Part shown: piece after piece, positions 14,851 to 23,384 of the stretch
Position numbering within the stretch: position 1 is the first letter of the stretch
Layout of the letters: every line of letters begins with the position of its first letter
Source: DRTC01 sp964521025
Lineage (GTDB): Bacteria > Cloacimonadota > Cloacimonadia > Cloacimonadales > TCS61
Direction of reading: 5' to 3'
DNA length: 34,636 bases
NCBI GenBank assembly: GCA_964521025.1
Contig: CAZFPK010000037.1
Coordinates: 1-34,636, forward strand
Program-made: the position numbers and the translations under genes
The notes under the pieces: model-generated
Told to the model about the DNA's origin: nothing
Database searches by the model: none
What the model saw: only the letters and a program-made list of their open reading frames with translations

Positions 14851-17672
14851 AAAGAAATCAAATTATGTTTTTCGTAGTAGTAGGATTATTGATGAGTTTA
14901 TTCTCATCTTTATCAGCAGTAGTTGTTATCGATACTCTTTACAATGTCACCGGTAACCAGGTCATCAATGACGATGTCCTGATCGAACCGGAAGGAACTA
15001 TCCAGAATTCGGGAGGAACTTGTACTTTAACTATCAATGGTGATGTCACTAACCACGGCATAGTCAGGAACAATCTGATAAGTTACAATTTAAATGTCGA
15101 AGTTTCGGGAGATTTATATAATAACGGCGAATGGAGTTGCCGTACAACCACTCTCACCGGCACCGGAGGGCAGGATATTTCCTGCGGAGGAACAGAATAT
15201 TTTTCCACTACCTATTTATATAATAATAATGCCACTGACATCATTGTTTCATCAAACCTGTATTTTCTAAATACAAACATTCATTTCCAATATAATGGTG
15301 CTTTAGACCTTTCCGGAGGATGGGATATTTATATGGATGGCGGTTCGATCCATCAGGCTACTATTATCGGTTCCGGAAATGAACTTAATATCACAAACGG
15401 TATTAATATGTCCTCCTCGAGTGCCGGTAATGTGACCATTAACGGTTTAGTGAATATCTGTGATGGCGGTGTTACTTTTTCGGATTTTTTGATCAATAAC
15501 GGCACTATCCAAAATTCAGGAGGAAGTTTTACCTTAACCATCGCTGGTGATATCACCAATAATGGAACGATCAGGAATAATCCGGGTAGTTATAATCTCT
15601 ATTTGGATATTACCGGAGATATCATCAATAACGGTGATTGGACAAATAATGATATCGAACTTACCGGAACATCAGACCAGCATATTTCCTGTCCGTCGGA
15701 TAGTTTATTTTCCGTATCATATTTTTATGGAAACGGTTCTCGGGCTAATATCTATTTTGATTCGGATATCGAGTTTATTGGAACGACTATCAACTTGAAC
15801 AACGATAATGTTATCCTCCAATCTGGAATGACTTTAACTTTATCCGGCGGATATATGTTTGACGGAACATTGACCGGAACAACAGCAGCGATGGATATAA
15901 GCGGAAATAATTATTTTTATCTTTTAACAATGAATATCGATGATCTCACTCTTTCCGGAACCTTTCAAACTATTAATAATGTTACTATAAATGGTGATGT
16001 CATCAATGATGGATATTTGCAAAATTATTACAACGGTAGTCATCCTCTTTATTTGAATGGAGGTATTACCAACAATGGAACGATCAGGAATCATCCAAGT
16101 AGTTATAATTTCCATCTGGATATTTCGGGAGATATAATCAATAACGGTATCTGGACAAACAAAGACATCGAACTCACCGGAGCAGGGCAGCACATCTCTT
16201 GCGGAGCAGGAAATTTTTTTGACATAGACAATTTTTATGGAAACAGTTCTGCCCGGGGTGATGTTTATTTCGATTCCGATATAGGATTTACCGGAACTAC
16301 TGCTGATCTGAACGGAGATAATATTATCCTGCAATCGGGAATAACTTTGTCTTTATCCGGTGGATATTTGTTTGATGGAACACTGACCGGAACAACAGCA
16401 GCGCTGGATATAAGCAGTAATAATTATTTTTATCTATTAACTCTAAATATCGATGATCTCACTCTTTCCGGAACCTGCCAAATTGCTAATAATGTAACTA
16501 TGAATGGTGATGTTAGTAACAATGGTTATTTGCAGAATTATCCCGGAGGTAATTTTAATCTTTATCTGAATGGAAGCATGACAAATGACGGAACAGTCAG
16601 GAATCATCCAAGTAGTTATAATCTCTTTTTGGATATTTCGGGAGATATAAATAATAACGGTGTCTGGACAAACAAAGACATCGAACTCACCGGAGCAAAT
16701 CAACACATCTCATGCGGAGCAGGAAACATTTTTGATATTGACAATTTTTATGGAAACTCATCCGTCCGGGGAGATGTCTATTTTGATTCCGATATCGGAT
16801 TTACCGGAACTGTCGCCGACCTGAACGCTGATAACATTATCCTGCAATCCGGAATAACTTTATCATTAGCAGGCGGATATATGTTTGACGGAACGCTGAC
16901 AGGAACAACAGCAACGATGAATATAAGCGGAAGTAATTATATTTATCTATTAACTATAAATGTCGATGATCTCACTCTTACCGGAACCTGCGAAATAGCA
17001 AATGATGTTATAATGAATGGCAATTTAATTAACAATGGTTATTTGCAAAATTTATACGGTAATTTTCTTCTTATCGTAAATGGTGATCTTACTAACAATG
17101 GAACCGTCAGGAATAATCCGAGTGGTTATAATTTCTATACATATCTGAAACAGGATGTAACCAATAATGGAAGTTGGACAAATTTTCGAAACAATATCAA
17201 CGGAACCATAGATCAAACTATCACGATCAATAATCCCAATGAAATAACAGCGGATGTCCGCTTCGATTCGGATGTTACCGGTGCTCCTTATCAATGGTAT
17301 TTCGACGGTGCTGTCCTTAATGATGCCGATTTCATCGGGGAAACATCTGCTCAATTAAATTGGCAAGTTCCGGTTGCCAGCGGCTGGTTTGGAACTTTCT
17401 ACTGCCTTGCCAATGGAGTAGAATCAAGAGATATCATCATCGTTGAATCCGGAGCAGCACCTGATACACCGCAAAATCTCACGATCACTATTGTCGATCC
17501 AAATGTAGTTCTCGATTGGGATGATGTGCTCGGAGCAACTTCCTACACTGTTTATTCCGATTCCGATCCTTACGGAAGTTTCACAACCGATGAATGGACA
17601 GGAGCAATTTCGGAATGTTCACTTCCCATTCCCGGAGATAAAGAGTTTTATCGCGTAACTGCGAGCAACTAA
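14847..17672 (+). CDS. Large exported repeat protein (probable beta-helix adhesin-like)
   Basis: A 941-residue protein with AAAGGAGG well spaced before the ATG and a signal peptide (FFVVVGLLMSLFSSLSA). The body consists of short N/G/T/I-rich turns such as NNGTIRN, DISGDIINNG and LTGTTAAMDIS, typical of right-handed parallel beta-helix surface proteins. It includes tandem units of exactly 171 residues (see the repeat at 15552-17087). About 65 residues after the helix (FDSDVTGAPYQWYFDGAVLN and on) look Ig/PKD-like, and the C-terminus is an FN3-like module (VVLDWDDVLGATSYTVYSD, KEFYRVTASN) like that of the 2399 protein. No T9SS sorting domain is visible. Adhesive or structural use is inferred from architecture only. 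Control is probably by the divergent sigma-54 activator. Confidence 0.8.
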   Translation: MKRNQIMFFVVVGLLMSLFSSLSAVVVIDTLYNVTGNQVINDDVLIEPEGTIQNSGGTCTLTINGDVTNHGIVRNNLISYNLNVEVSGDLYNNGEWSCRTTTLTGTGGQDISCGGTEYFSTTYLYNNNATDIIVSSNLYFLNTNIHFQYNGALDLSGGWDIYMDGGSIHQATIIGSGNELNITNGINMSSSSAGNVTINGLVNICDGGVTFSDFLINNGTIQNSGGSFTLTIAGDITNNGTIRNNPGSYNLYLDITGDIINNGDWTNNDIELTGTSDQHISCPSDSLFSVSYFYGNGSRANIYFDSDIEFIGTTINLNNDNVILQSGMTLTLSGGYMFDGTLTGTTAAMDISGNNYFYLLTMNIDDLTLSGTFQTINNVTINGDVINDGYLQNYYNGSHPLYLNGGITNNGTIRNHPSSYNFHLDISGDIINNGIWTNKDIELTGAGQHISCGAGNFFDIDNFYGNSSARGDVYFDSDIGFTGTTADLNGDNIILQSGITLSLSGGYLFDGTLTGTTAALDISSNNYFYLLTLNIDDLTLSGTCQIANNVTMNGDVSNNGYLQNYPGGNFNLYLNGSMTNDGTVRNHPSSYNLFLDISGDINNNGVWTNKDIELTGANQHISCGAGNIFDIDNFYGNSSVRGDVYFDSDIGFTGTVADLNADNIILQSGITLSLAGGYMFDGTLTGTTATMNISGSNYIYLLTINVDDLTLTGTCEIANDVIMNGNLINNGYLQNLYGNFLLIVNGDLTNNGTVRNNPSGYNFYTYLKQDVTNNGSWTNFRNNINGTIDQTITINNPNEITADVRFDSDVTGAPYQWYFDGAVLNDADFIGETSAQLNWQVPVASGWFGTFYCLANGVESRDIIIVESGAAPDTPQNLTITIVDPNVVLDWDDVLGATSYTVYSDSDPYGSFTTDEWTGAISECSLPIPGDKEFYRVTASN
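15552..17087 (+). repeat. Three tandem 513-bp (171-aa) coding repeats
   Basis: Corresponding codons lie at 15552, 16065 and 16578, a period of exactly 513 nt; the equivalent codon after the third unit is at 17088, one codon short. A second landmark, the GGYMFDGTL segment, gives the same spacing (15843, 16356, 16869). Units 2 and 3 are visibly closer to each other than to unit 1. Before and after there are partial, more diverged copies. Confidence 0.9.
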
Positions 17673-17675
17673 AAC

Positions 17676-17701
17676 TTCCGAATGCACGCAGTTCTTCGGA
17701 A
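17676..17701. repeat. TTCCGAA hairpin at end of repeat-protein gene
   Basis: TTCCGAA (17676-17682) pairs perfectly with TTCGGAA (17695-17701), three bases after the stop codon. The arms match those of the elements at 22139 and 23385, but the loop is short and lacks their ATTGAAAG sequence. There is no T tract. Confidence 0.65.
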
Positions 17702-17711
17702 TGTTGGACAA

Positions 17712-17735
17712 GTAACACGAGATTCCGATCTCGTG
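17712..17735 (-). repeat. Mini-hairpin with GTAAC arm
   Basis: GTAAC (17712-17716) leads into CACGAGAT (17716-17723), loop TCCG, ATCTCGTG (17728-17735): a perfect 8-bp stem. The loop and arm follow the pattern of array A at 6504, but the stem word is unrelated. Confidence 0.75.
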
Positions 17736-17825
17736 ATCAGGAAAAATGAGTTCTGCAAGATTAACAGAACATTTCAGAAACCATTAAAATGGTCGAAACT
17801 TTATTTGTAGTTTTATCCATTTCCC

Positions 17826-17859
17826 GTAACTGCTCCGTCAAAAGCCGGAGTAAACAGTT
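17826..17859 (-). repeat. Two-part mini-hairpin with GTAAC arm
   Basis: GTAAC (17826-17830) overlaps AACTG (17828-17832), which pairs with CAGTT (17855-17859). Inside, CTCCG (17833-17837) pairs with CGGAG (17846-17850). The stems are short, but the GTAAC arm is shared with the mini-hairpin family. Confidence 0.5.
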
Positions 17860-17996
17860 GTGAGCTAATTAATTATCCTCTAATTATCCACACAGTTATA
17901 CAGACTGTGTGAAAAATCTTATTTTTATTGATTTTCGGACCCGGAATTCGGTTTGTTCGAGTTCGCTCGTAAAAGAAGAGACGTGGATTTTAATTT

Positions 17997-18019
17997 CTCG
18001 ACTTGCAAAGTCGAGTTAC
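17997..18019 (+). repeat. Mini-hairpin with TTAC arm
   Basis: CTCGACTT (17997-18004), loop GCA, AAGTCGAG (18008-18015), then TTAC: a perfect 8-bp stem closed by three bases. Confidence 0.75.
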
Positions 18020-18254
18020 ACTTTTTCAAACAGGCTGTTATATCGTGGATTTCTAAATATTATGAATATATCTGTCTATAAACTTATGTATAATGAAGAA
18101 ATTTTAAAGTTGGTTTGATCCGTTGTAGAGTAGAGATGCTTTGATTTCTAGCGAAGGAAATATTTACGATATGGAGAAATGCAATTTGATCATGAATCAT
18201 CTAATAAAGTATTTCGAGACAGGTTTTTCTTTTGTAGATTACTTTCTAATTAAT

Positions 18255-18464
18255 GTAAATTTGTTTCCCTTGCCTGTAAATTCCATTCCCGTGCCTGTAA
18301 ATTCCATTCCCGTGCCTGTAAATTTGTTTCGAACGGCGGTAAATTCCATTCGAACGCTGGTAAATTTCTTTCGAACGGCGGTAAATTCCATTCGAACGCT
18401 GGTAAATTTCTTTCGAACGGTGGTAAATTCCTTTCCAACGACTGTAAATTGGATTCGAACATGA
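18255..18464. repeat. 21-bp minisatellite, ten units
   Basis: Ten contiguous 21-bp units, each beginning GTAAATT on the plus strand (18255, 18276 and so on to 18444). Middle units alternate between two forms, one with CCATTCGAACGCTG and one with TCTTTCGAACGGCG after GTAAATT, giving a 42-bp higher-order period. The unit length is a multiple of three, so the array lacks stops in one plus frame and in all three minus frames. It has no spacers and is not a CRISPR array. Confidence 0.92.
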
Positions 18465-18555
18465 ATAAATAGCATGTTTACACCGTTTTTGAGATTTTCT
18501 ATGAGTAAGAATTAAATTCCTGAAATAAATCAAAGGTTATGAAATGAAATTTGGT

Positions 18556-18585
18556 TTCGACTCGATATTCTGCTTTCGAGTCGAA
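18556..18585. repeat. Hairpin in leader of TonB receptor gene
   Basis: TTCGACTCGA (18556-18565) pairs perfectly with TCGAGTCGAA (18576-18585) around a 10-base loop. It ends about 20 bp before the ATG at 18606 and just upstream of AAAGGA, so it could affect ribosome access or mark a transcript boundary. Confidence 0.7.
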
Positions 18586-18605
18586 TAGAAAATTAAAGGA
18601 TTCCT

Positions 18606-20930
18606 ATGAAAAAAATAATGATTTTAATGTTAGTAATTTCCTTCCTGCCGGTAATTCAGGCAGCGACTGTCAGCGGATTTATCTCTGACATAGAAAATGG
18701 AGAGCGAATCCAGTATGTTTCGGTCGGTATCGGCGGCACAAATCTTGGTTCATTGACGAATAAGGAAGGATATTTCGTCATCAACTCTTCTCCCACCGGG
18801 AAAATCGATCTGATGGTCTCGCATGTTTCTTATCATCCAAAGAAAGTGTCGGTTTTTATTGAAAAAGAGGATGAAGAGAAGTTCCTCGAAGTGGAATTAT
18901 TAAAGAAGATCATCAAGATCGAAGGGATCGAAGTTGTCGAAGATAAATACCGGAGAGAACTGAACACGCGCGAGATCCAGGTCAGTAAAACCTATCAGTC
19001 CACAGATGAGATCCTCGATATTCCGCAAATTGCTGATTCCGATATTTTTCGTGCTCTCCAGATCCTGCCTGGAGTCAGTTCTTTATCTGATTTTTCCAGC
19101 GGGTTTTATGTGCGCGGCGGCACTCCCGACCAGAACCAGATCCTGCTCGACGAGATCGATGTTTATAATCCAACTCATTTCGGAGGTATTTTCAGCACTT
19201 TCAATACGGATGCAGTCGAGAGTGTGGAATTGATGAAAGGAGGTTTCCCCGCAAAATACGGCGGACATCTTTCCTCGGTTCTGGATGTAACCAACCTGGA
19301 TGGAAACCGGAAACATCACCAGGGAGTTGCCCGTATCAGTTTGATCAGCGCCAATTCCACTATTCAAGGACCGTGGAAGATGGGGGAAAATAAAGGTTCG
19401 TATATGGCTTCTTTCAGGAGAACTTACCTGGAACTCTTGAAAAAAGCATTCGATCTTCCTGATTATTATTTTTATGACGGTCATGCAAAGATCAATTATG
19501 ATATAACGAAGAAGGATAAACTTTCTTTCAGTTCTTATTTCGGGAAAGACAGGCTCGAATTTGATGTTGGCTATAATATGCTGATCCAGTGGGGAAACGA
19601 AACCTTCTCGACGCAATGGACGCATCTTTTTAATCCGCAAATGTTTTCCAAATTCGTGCTGGCTGGAAGTCATTTCCATTCCCTTTTCGATATCAAATAT
19701 GAAAGCGATGCGGAATACAAGCGGTTGAATGATATTTATGATGTTTCTATGAAAAACTTTTTTAGTTACACTCCCAACGATAAACATCTGTTTGATTTCG
19801 GACTGGATTTCAAATACAATAAAGTCATTTTCAAATTTGAGGTGAACAACTCCGATCTCGATCCGGAAGCTCTTCCGGATGTGGAAGTGAATTCCGGTAT
19901 CTTTGCTCTTTACGGACAGGATAGTTGGGATTTGACAGCTAACTGGACTTTACAGCCCGGTTTACGGGTAACTTTCTGTCATAACAAATCTCCGAATTTA
20001 CCTGCTTCTCCGGTTGGGAACTATTTCCGGCTTTCTCCGCGGCTTTCCATCAGGAGAAAATTAGGTTCGAACAGCAATACTTATTTCTCATACGGCAGAT
20101 ATTATCAATATCTGACTTCCATGAATCCCGGGATGAGTACTCCGTTCGACCTCTGGTTTCCTATAGATGGTTCTGTTCAACCCGGAGTTTCAGACCATTT
20201 TGTTATAGGATATAAAAACCAGTTTGCATCTGATTTTGCCATTGATATCGAAGGATACTACAAAAAATATGATAACCTCGTGGAATATCGCCCGGAAACC
20301 GATTTTGAATGGAACAATCAAACAGGTGCTCTGGAAGATGTTTACAATATGGGAGATGGTTTTTCTTATGGAACCGATGTCATGCTGCGCACGGAATGGC
20401 ATGGTTTGGAAGGTTTTTTTGCTTACAGTTTCGGTATCACAAAAAGAAAGATCGAGAACACTAACATCGATCCCGAAACCGAAGAGGAAGAACCGTATCA
20501 TCCTCGTTATGAGCGCGTGCATCAACTCAATATCATGGAAACTTTTAATGTCTCGGAAAATATCGGCAGGAAAATACTCGGTGCGGAATTCAGGATCGGA
20601 ACAACTTATTCTCTCGGCAGCGGACAACCCTATTTCAAACCGGAAAAAGCGTTTTATGATGAAAGCGGAGTACATTTCTTATACAGTTATAATGACAGAA
20701 TTCGTTTGCCTTTTTATTCCCGCTTCGATCTGAGTTTGAAATTCAAATGGCAGTTTTCCAAATGGAGTTTCGAACCTTATATCCAGGTTATCAATGTTCT
20801 CAATCACGACAATATCTGGGCGCGCGAATATACTTATGAAGAACAGGAAAATGGAGACTGGATAGTGAATAGTTTTGATATTTCGATGTTCCCGCGTATT
20901 CCTTTTTTGGGATTTAATGTGGAATGGTAA
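18606..20930 (+). CDS. TonB-dependent outer-membrane receptor with carboxypeptidase-like domain
   Basis: A 774-residue receptor. AAAGGA precedes the ATG. A signal peptide (IMILMLVISFLPVIQA) is followed by a CarboxypepD_reg-like domain (about 21-105: VSGFISDIENGERIQYVSVG, GSLTNKEGYFVI). Then comes a plug domain (about 130-240: SDIFRALQILPGVSS, FYVRGGTPDQNQILLDEIDV, VELMKGGFPAKYGGHLSSVL) and a 22-strand-type barrel rich in aromatic, amphipathic strands, ending in the aromatic residue expected of outer-membrane proteins (GFNVEW). The substrate cannot be read from the sequence. The neighbouring lipoprotein at 21188 is DUF4249-like, a common partner of such receptors in Bacteroidetes. The length is normal and no damage is seen. 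Confidence 0.93.
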   Translation: MKKIMILMLVISFLPVIQAATVSGFISDIENGERIQYVSVGIGGTNLGSLTNKEGYFVINSSPTGKIDLMVSHVSYHPKKVSVFIEKEDEEKFLEVELLKKIIKIEGIEVVEDKYRRELNTREIQVSKTYQSTDEILDIPQIADSDIFRALQILPGVSSLSDFSSGFYVRGGTPDQNQILLDEIDVYNPTHFGGIFSTFNTDAVESVELMKGGFPAKYGGHLSSVLDVTNLDGNRKHHQGVARISLISANSTIQGPWKMGENKGSYMASFRRTYLELLKKAFDLPDYYFYDGHAKINYDITKKDKLSFSSYFGKDRLEFDVGYNMLIQWGNETFSTQWTHLFNPQMFSKFVLAGSHFHSLFDIKYESDAEYKRLNDIYDVSMKNFFSYTPNDKHLFDFGLDFKYNKVIFKFEVNNSDLDPEALPDVEVNSGIFALYGQDSWDLTANWTLQPGLRVTFCHNKSPNLPASPVGNYFRLSPRLSIRRKLGSNSNTYFSYGRYYQYLTSMNPGMSTPFDLWFPIDGSVQPGVSDHFVIGYKNQFASDFAIDIEGYYKKYDNLVEYRPETDFEWNNQTGALEDVYNMGDGFSYGTDVMLRTEWHGLEGFFAYSFGITKRKIENTNIDPETEEEEPYHPRYERVHQLNIMETFNVSENIGRKILGAEFRIGTTYSLGSGQPYFKPEKAFYDESGVHFLYSYNDRIRLPFYSRFDLSLKFKWQFSKWSFEPYIQVINVLNHDNIWAREYTYEEQENGDWIVNSFDISMFPRIPFLGFNVEW

Positions 20931-20953
20931 GTAACTCATACCTCTGGTTTGAG
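20931..20953 (-). repeat. Dispersed copy of the array A palindrome
   Basis: GTAAC (20931-20935) immediately follows the stop codon and overlaps CTCATACC (20935-20942), loop TCT, GGTTTGAG (20946-20953), with one mismatch in the stem. It matches the 6504 array unit almost base for base, including its position directly at a stop codon. Confidence 0.75.
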
Positions 20954-20962
20954 AAAATGTAA

Positions 20963-20986
20963 ATCAACTTGCCAAGTTGATTTTTT
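20963..20986 (+). terminator. Rho-independent-type terminator of TonB receptor gene
   Basis: ATCAACTT (20963-20970), loop GCC, AAGTTGAT (20974-20981), followed by T residues to 20986. The 8-bp stem is perfect. The loop and stem style match the mini-hairpins at 17997 and 28750, with a T tract instead of the TTAC arm. Confidence 0.75.
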
Positions 20987-21011
20987 AATAAAAAAAATGG
21001 TTATGAAAAGG

Positions 21012-21034
21012 AACAATTCAGCAAATTGTTTTAC
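21012..21034 (+). repeat. Mini-hairpin with TTAC arm
   Basis: AACAATT (21012-21018), loop CAGCA, AATTGTT (21024-21030), then TTAC (21031-21034). The 7-bp stem is perfect. Confidence 0.7.
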
Positions 21035-21091
21035 GAAAGATTTTATAACATATGAAGATTTTTAAAAGGAAATTGGGTAAACATAAAGTTT

Positions 21092-21161
21092 CCCCTACCT
21101 GAAGTTAGGGGCTATGAACTGGATGTTATCCTGATCAACAACCCACTCCTTCAGGTGTGGG
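21092..21161. other. Paired hairpins with complementary loops; possible IS200/IS605-type remnant
   Basis: Hairpin 1: CCCCTA (21092-21097) with TAGGGG (21106-21111). Hairpin 2: CCCAC (21142-21146) with GTGGG (21157-21161). ACCTGAAG (21097-21104) in and beside loop 1 is exactly complementary to CTTCAGGT (21149-21156) in loop 2. Subterminal hairpins are typical of IS200/IS605 ends, but no transposase is present, so the origin is a guess. It lies in the leader of the 21188 lipoprotein gene. Confidence 0.5.
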
Positions 21162-21187
21162 ACTCAAGATCAATAAAAGGAAAGAAA

Positions 21188-22081
21188 ATGAAGATATTTT
21201 TATTGATATTCCTGACAATCCTGCTTTTCGGCGGTTGTGATGATTTCACATCTTCCGCAAGATATACCAAAGACGAATATGTGATCACCGGATTATTATA
21301 TGAAGGATTTCCCGTGCAATTCATTTTTGTCGGGAAAACCATTTCTCCCTACACCGATACTTACACAGATATGAATGTTCCCGATGCACAGGTCGTGATC
21401 AAAGAATTTGCAGGAAAAGCACTCCGGGATTCGATTCCTTTGGTCTATTTCCAATTAGAAGACTCGATAGGAGTTTATATCGATCCTTCCGCGCAAAAGA
21501 TAATTTCTGCGGAGTATACTTACCGGATAGAAGCATCTATCAATGAAACTTTTATCTTTGCTGAAACTGAAATCCCGCAGCCGATCACATTCATGGAAGA
21601 TACTGCTTTTACGGAAGATTCGACTGCTGTTTTTCCCCAGCTCGATATCGATACTGCCGACAGCGAACATCCGTTAGTGATCCAAACTCCTGATGATGAT
21701 CCGGTAAACCTTCTTTTCAGGTTTTATTGCCTTGTCGATTTTGAAGATGAACCGCAATATATAATCAGTTTCGGTAATCAAGACTCACCTGAAAGCGAAG
21801 AACAATACGAACATCCAAATGACGGATTTCCGCGTAAAATAGAATATTTCGGAAAATTTCTTCCTTCTGCAGAAAGTGGAGATTATTTTGTTACGGAAAG
21901 TTCATACAGTGGAGCGATCGTCTTTTATGGAGAATATCGAATCTCGATCTTTTCCCTTTCTGAAAATTATTATAATTACCTTTACAAAACCGATGGCTTC
22001 AAACATGGAGGAATCTGGAATGGTTACGGGTATTTCGGAGCAGTCAGCGGAGTGAATGTTTATACGGAAGTTGTGGATTAA
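21188..22081 (+). CDS. DUF4249-like outer-membrane lipoprotein
   Basis: A 297-residue lipoprotein. ATG 21188 is preferred over an upstream in-frame GTG (21155) because AAAGGA is correctly placed and translation opens with a lipoprotein signal: a hydrophobic stretch ending LLFGGC, with the cysteine at about position 17. The mature protein has the DUF4249 layout: an early TGLLYEGFPVQFIFVGKT strand, an N-terminal lobe ending in the PDAQVVI and EYTYRIEAS strands, then acidic loops and a beta-rich second half. Family knowledge: DUF4249 lipoproteins usually sit beside a TonB-dependent receptor and are thought to assist uptake at the cell surface. Here the receptor lies directly upstream, separated by a terminator and hairpins, so the two may be transcribed separately. 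Confidence 0.8.
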   Translation: MKIFLLIFLTILLFGGCDDFTSSARYTKDEYVITGLLYEGFPVQFIFVGKTISPYTDTYTDMNVPDAQVVIKEFAGKALRDSIPLVYFQLEDSIGVYIDPSAQKIISAEYTYRIEASINETFIFAETEIPQPITFMEDTAFTEDSTAVFPQLDIDTADSEHPLVIQTPDDDPVNLLFRFYCLVDFEDEPQYIISFGNQDSPESEEQYEHPNDGFPRKIEYFGKFLPSAESGDYFVTESSYSGAIVFYGEYRISIFSLSENYYNYLYKTDGFKHGGIWNGYGYFGAVSGVNVYTEVVD

Positions 22082-22085
22082 GTTG

Positions 22086-22125
22086 GACTCGACTTCACAA
22101 AAGCCTGCGACGGTGGAGTTGAGTT
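22086..22125. repeat. GACTCGACTTCAC palindrome, copy 1
   Basis: GACTCGACTTCAC (22086-22098) pairs, with G-U pairs, with GTGGAGTTGAGTT (22113-22125). The loop contains GCCTGCGAC. A near-identical copy is at 23232-23272. It starts 4 bp after the stop codon of the lipoprotein gene. Confidence 0.8.
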
Positions 22126-22138
22126 TGATTTTGGATAA

Positions 22139-22184
22139 CCTTCCGAATCCTGATGAAGGAAAGATTGAAAGAAGGCTTCGGAAT
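22139..22184. repeat. TTCCG-family palindrome, copy 2
   Basis: TTCCGAA (22141-22147) pairs with TTCGGAA (22177-22183); CC/GG inside extend the stem past one mismatch. The loop carries GATTGAAAGAAGG, shared with 23385-23429 and, diverged, with 118-166. It ends just before the AAGGA site of gpsA. Confidence 0.8.
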
Positions 22185-22206
22185 GTAAGTTTCAAGGATC
22201 AAATTT

Positions 22207-23166
22207 ATGAAAATATCAGTTTTAGGATGCGGTCGATGGGGTAGTTTTCTTGCCTGGTATTCCTCGCAAACCGGACATGAAGTTACAATCTGGGGAAGGA
22301 AAGAATCGAAAAAATACCTGGAACTATCGTCACAACGACAAAATCAATATCTAACTTTACCGGATGAAATTTTAATCACAGATTCTCTCCAAAAAGTACT
22401 TATTTCCGGAGAAACAATCATCATTTCCGTCAGCACTCAGGGATTTCGTTCTCTTTGCCGAAAAATCGAATCGTTTCAAATCTCGAATAAATATTTCATT
22501 CTCTGTATGAAAGGCATCGAAGCAGCAACCGGTAAAAGACTTACTCAAATTTTCCGGGAAAAAATTCATGAAAAAAACGAAATCGCAGTCTGGCTTGGTC
22601 CCGGTCATGTCCAGGATTTCATTGAGCAAAAACCGAATGTCATGTTACTCGGTTCAGAGAATATCGAAACCACAAAATTCCTGGTCCAAGAGTTCAAAAG
22701 CGATTTGATCAGGTTTTATTACGGACAGGATATGATCGGAAATGAGATCGGAGCAGCATCCAAAAATGTGATGGGAATAGCTGCCGGTATGCTCGATGGT
22801 CTCAAATTGAGTAACTTGAAAGGTGCTTTGATGGCCAGAGGAATCCGCGAAATTTCCCGCTTGATAAGAGTTATGGGCGGCAATGAACTGACAGCTTACG
22901 GACTTTCCCATCTCGGAGATTATGAAGCAACACTTTTTTCTACTCACAGTCATAATCGCAAATTCGGTGAATCTCTCGTTCTGGGACAAAAATTCGATAA
23001 ACTTGCCGAAGGAGTTCCAACCCTGCAGGGATTGATGGTTCTCTCCAAAAATTACGAAGTGGAATTACCGATCTGTCAGGCAGTATATAATATCGTTTTT
23101 AAAAAACAGGATCCAAAAGAAGTCTTAAAGAATCTGTTCGTGAGATCGATCAAATTTGAGTTTTAG
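22207..23166 (+). CDS. gpsA: NAD(P)H-dependent glycerol-3-phosphate dehydrogenase
   Basis: A 319-residue cytoplasmic enzyme reducing dihydroxyacetone phosphate to sn-glycerol 3-phosphate, the backbone precursor of phospholipids. The Rossmann nucleotide site is GCGRWG (7-12) with ISVLGCGRWGSFLAW. K102 lies in CMKGIE, a GP loop reads WLGPGHVQDF (129-138), and the catalytic lysine is K186 in GAASKNVMGIAAG. The family signature follows: GLSHLGDYEATLFSTHSHNR with D238 and the N-R pair that binds the substrate phosphate. The length is normal. ATG 22207 has AAGGA nine bases upstream. It is the only clear core-metabolism gene in the window and is bracketed on both sides by the same two palindromic elements (22086/22139 and 23232/23385). 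Confidence 0.93.
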   Translation: MKISVLGCGRWGSFLAWYSSQTGHEVTIWGRKESKKYLELSSQRQNQYLTLPDEILITDSLQKVLISGETIIISVSTQGFRSLCRKIESFQISNKYFILCMKGIEAATGKRLTQIFREKIHEKNEIAVWLGPGHVQDFIEQKPNVMLLGSENIETTKFLVQEFKSDLIRFYYGQDMIGNEIGAASKNVMGIAAGMLDGLKLSNLKGALMARGIREISRLIRVMGGNELTAYGLSHLGDYEATLFSTHSHNRKFGESLVLGQKFDKLAEGVPTLQGLMVLSKNYEVELPICQAVYNIVFKKQDPKEVLKNLFVRSIKFEF

Positions 23167-23231
23167 ATATTTGATCCTTTCCGAAGTTTCCCCCGAAGAA
23201 TCTTTTTCAGGTAAGATTCGGAAAGTTTAAG

Positions 23232-23272
23232 GACTCGACTTCACAGGAGCCTGCGACAGTGGAGTTGAGTTC
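23232..23272. repeat. GACTCGACTTCAC palindrome, copy 2
   Basis: GACTCGACTTCAC (23232-23244) pairs with GTGGAGTTGAGTTC (23259-23272). It differs from the 22086 copy at only a few loop positions. Confidence 0.8.
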
Positions 23273-23384
23273 GATCTTAGTTAGATATTATTATAATAAT
23301 CAACTCGCACTTCGTAGCAAGTCGATTATGGATTGTATATAAAATTCGAAAAATTTCATATGTGATAAATCATCATCGAATAAG

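Larger units (their letters stand above)
17673..18605. other. 933-bp gene-free region rich in hairpins and repeats
   Basis: No supported gene. Contents in order: hairpin at the stop codon of the 14847 gene (17676-17701), hairpins at 17716-17735, 17826-17859 and 17997-18019, a CGAG-TTCG-CTCG mini-hairpin at 17958-17969, an AT-rich stretch, the 21-bp minisatellite (18255-18464), and a 10-bp-stem hairpin (18556-18585) in the leader of the TonB receptor gene. Open frames across this stretch run through these structures and lack ribosome binding sites. Confidence 0.75.

Noticed and set aside
17909..18118. 69-residue open frame on the plus strand
   Set aside because: It runs through two hairpins, has no ribosome binding site and no recognisable protein pattern.
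18255..18464. Possible CRISPR array
   Set aside because: Units are 21 bp and contiguous, with no unique spacers and no cas genes nearby.
20163..20733. Long alternative frames on both strands inside the TonB receptor gene
   Set aside because: The receptor frame shows clear family motifs across the whole region; the alternatives have none.
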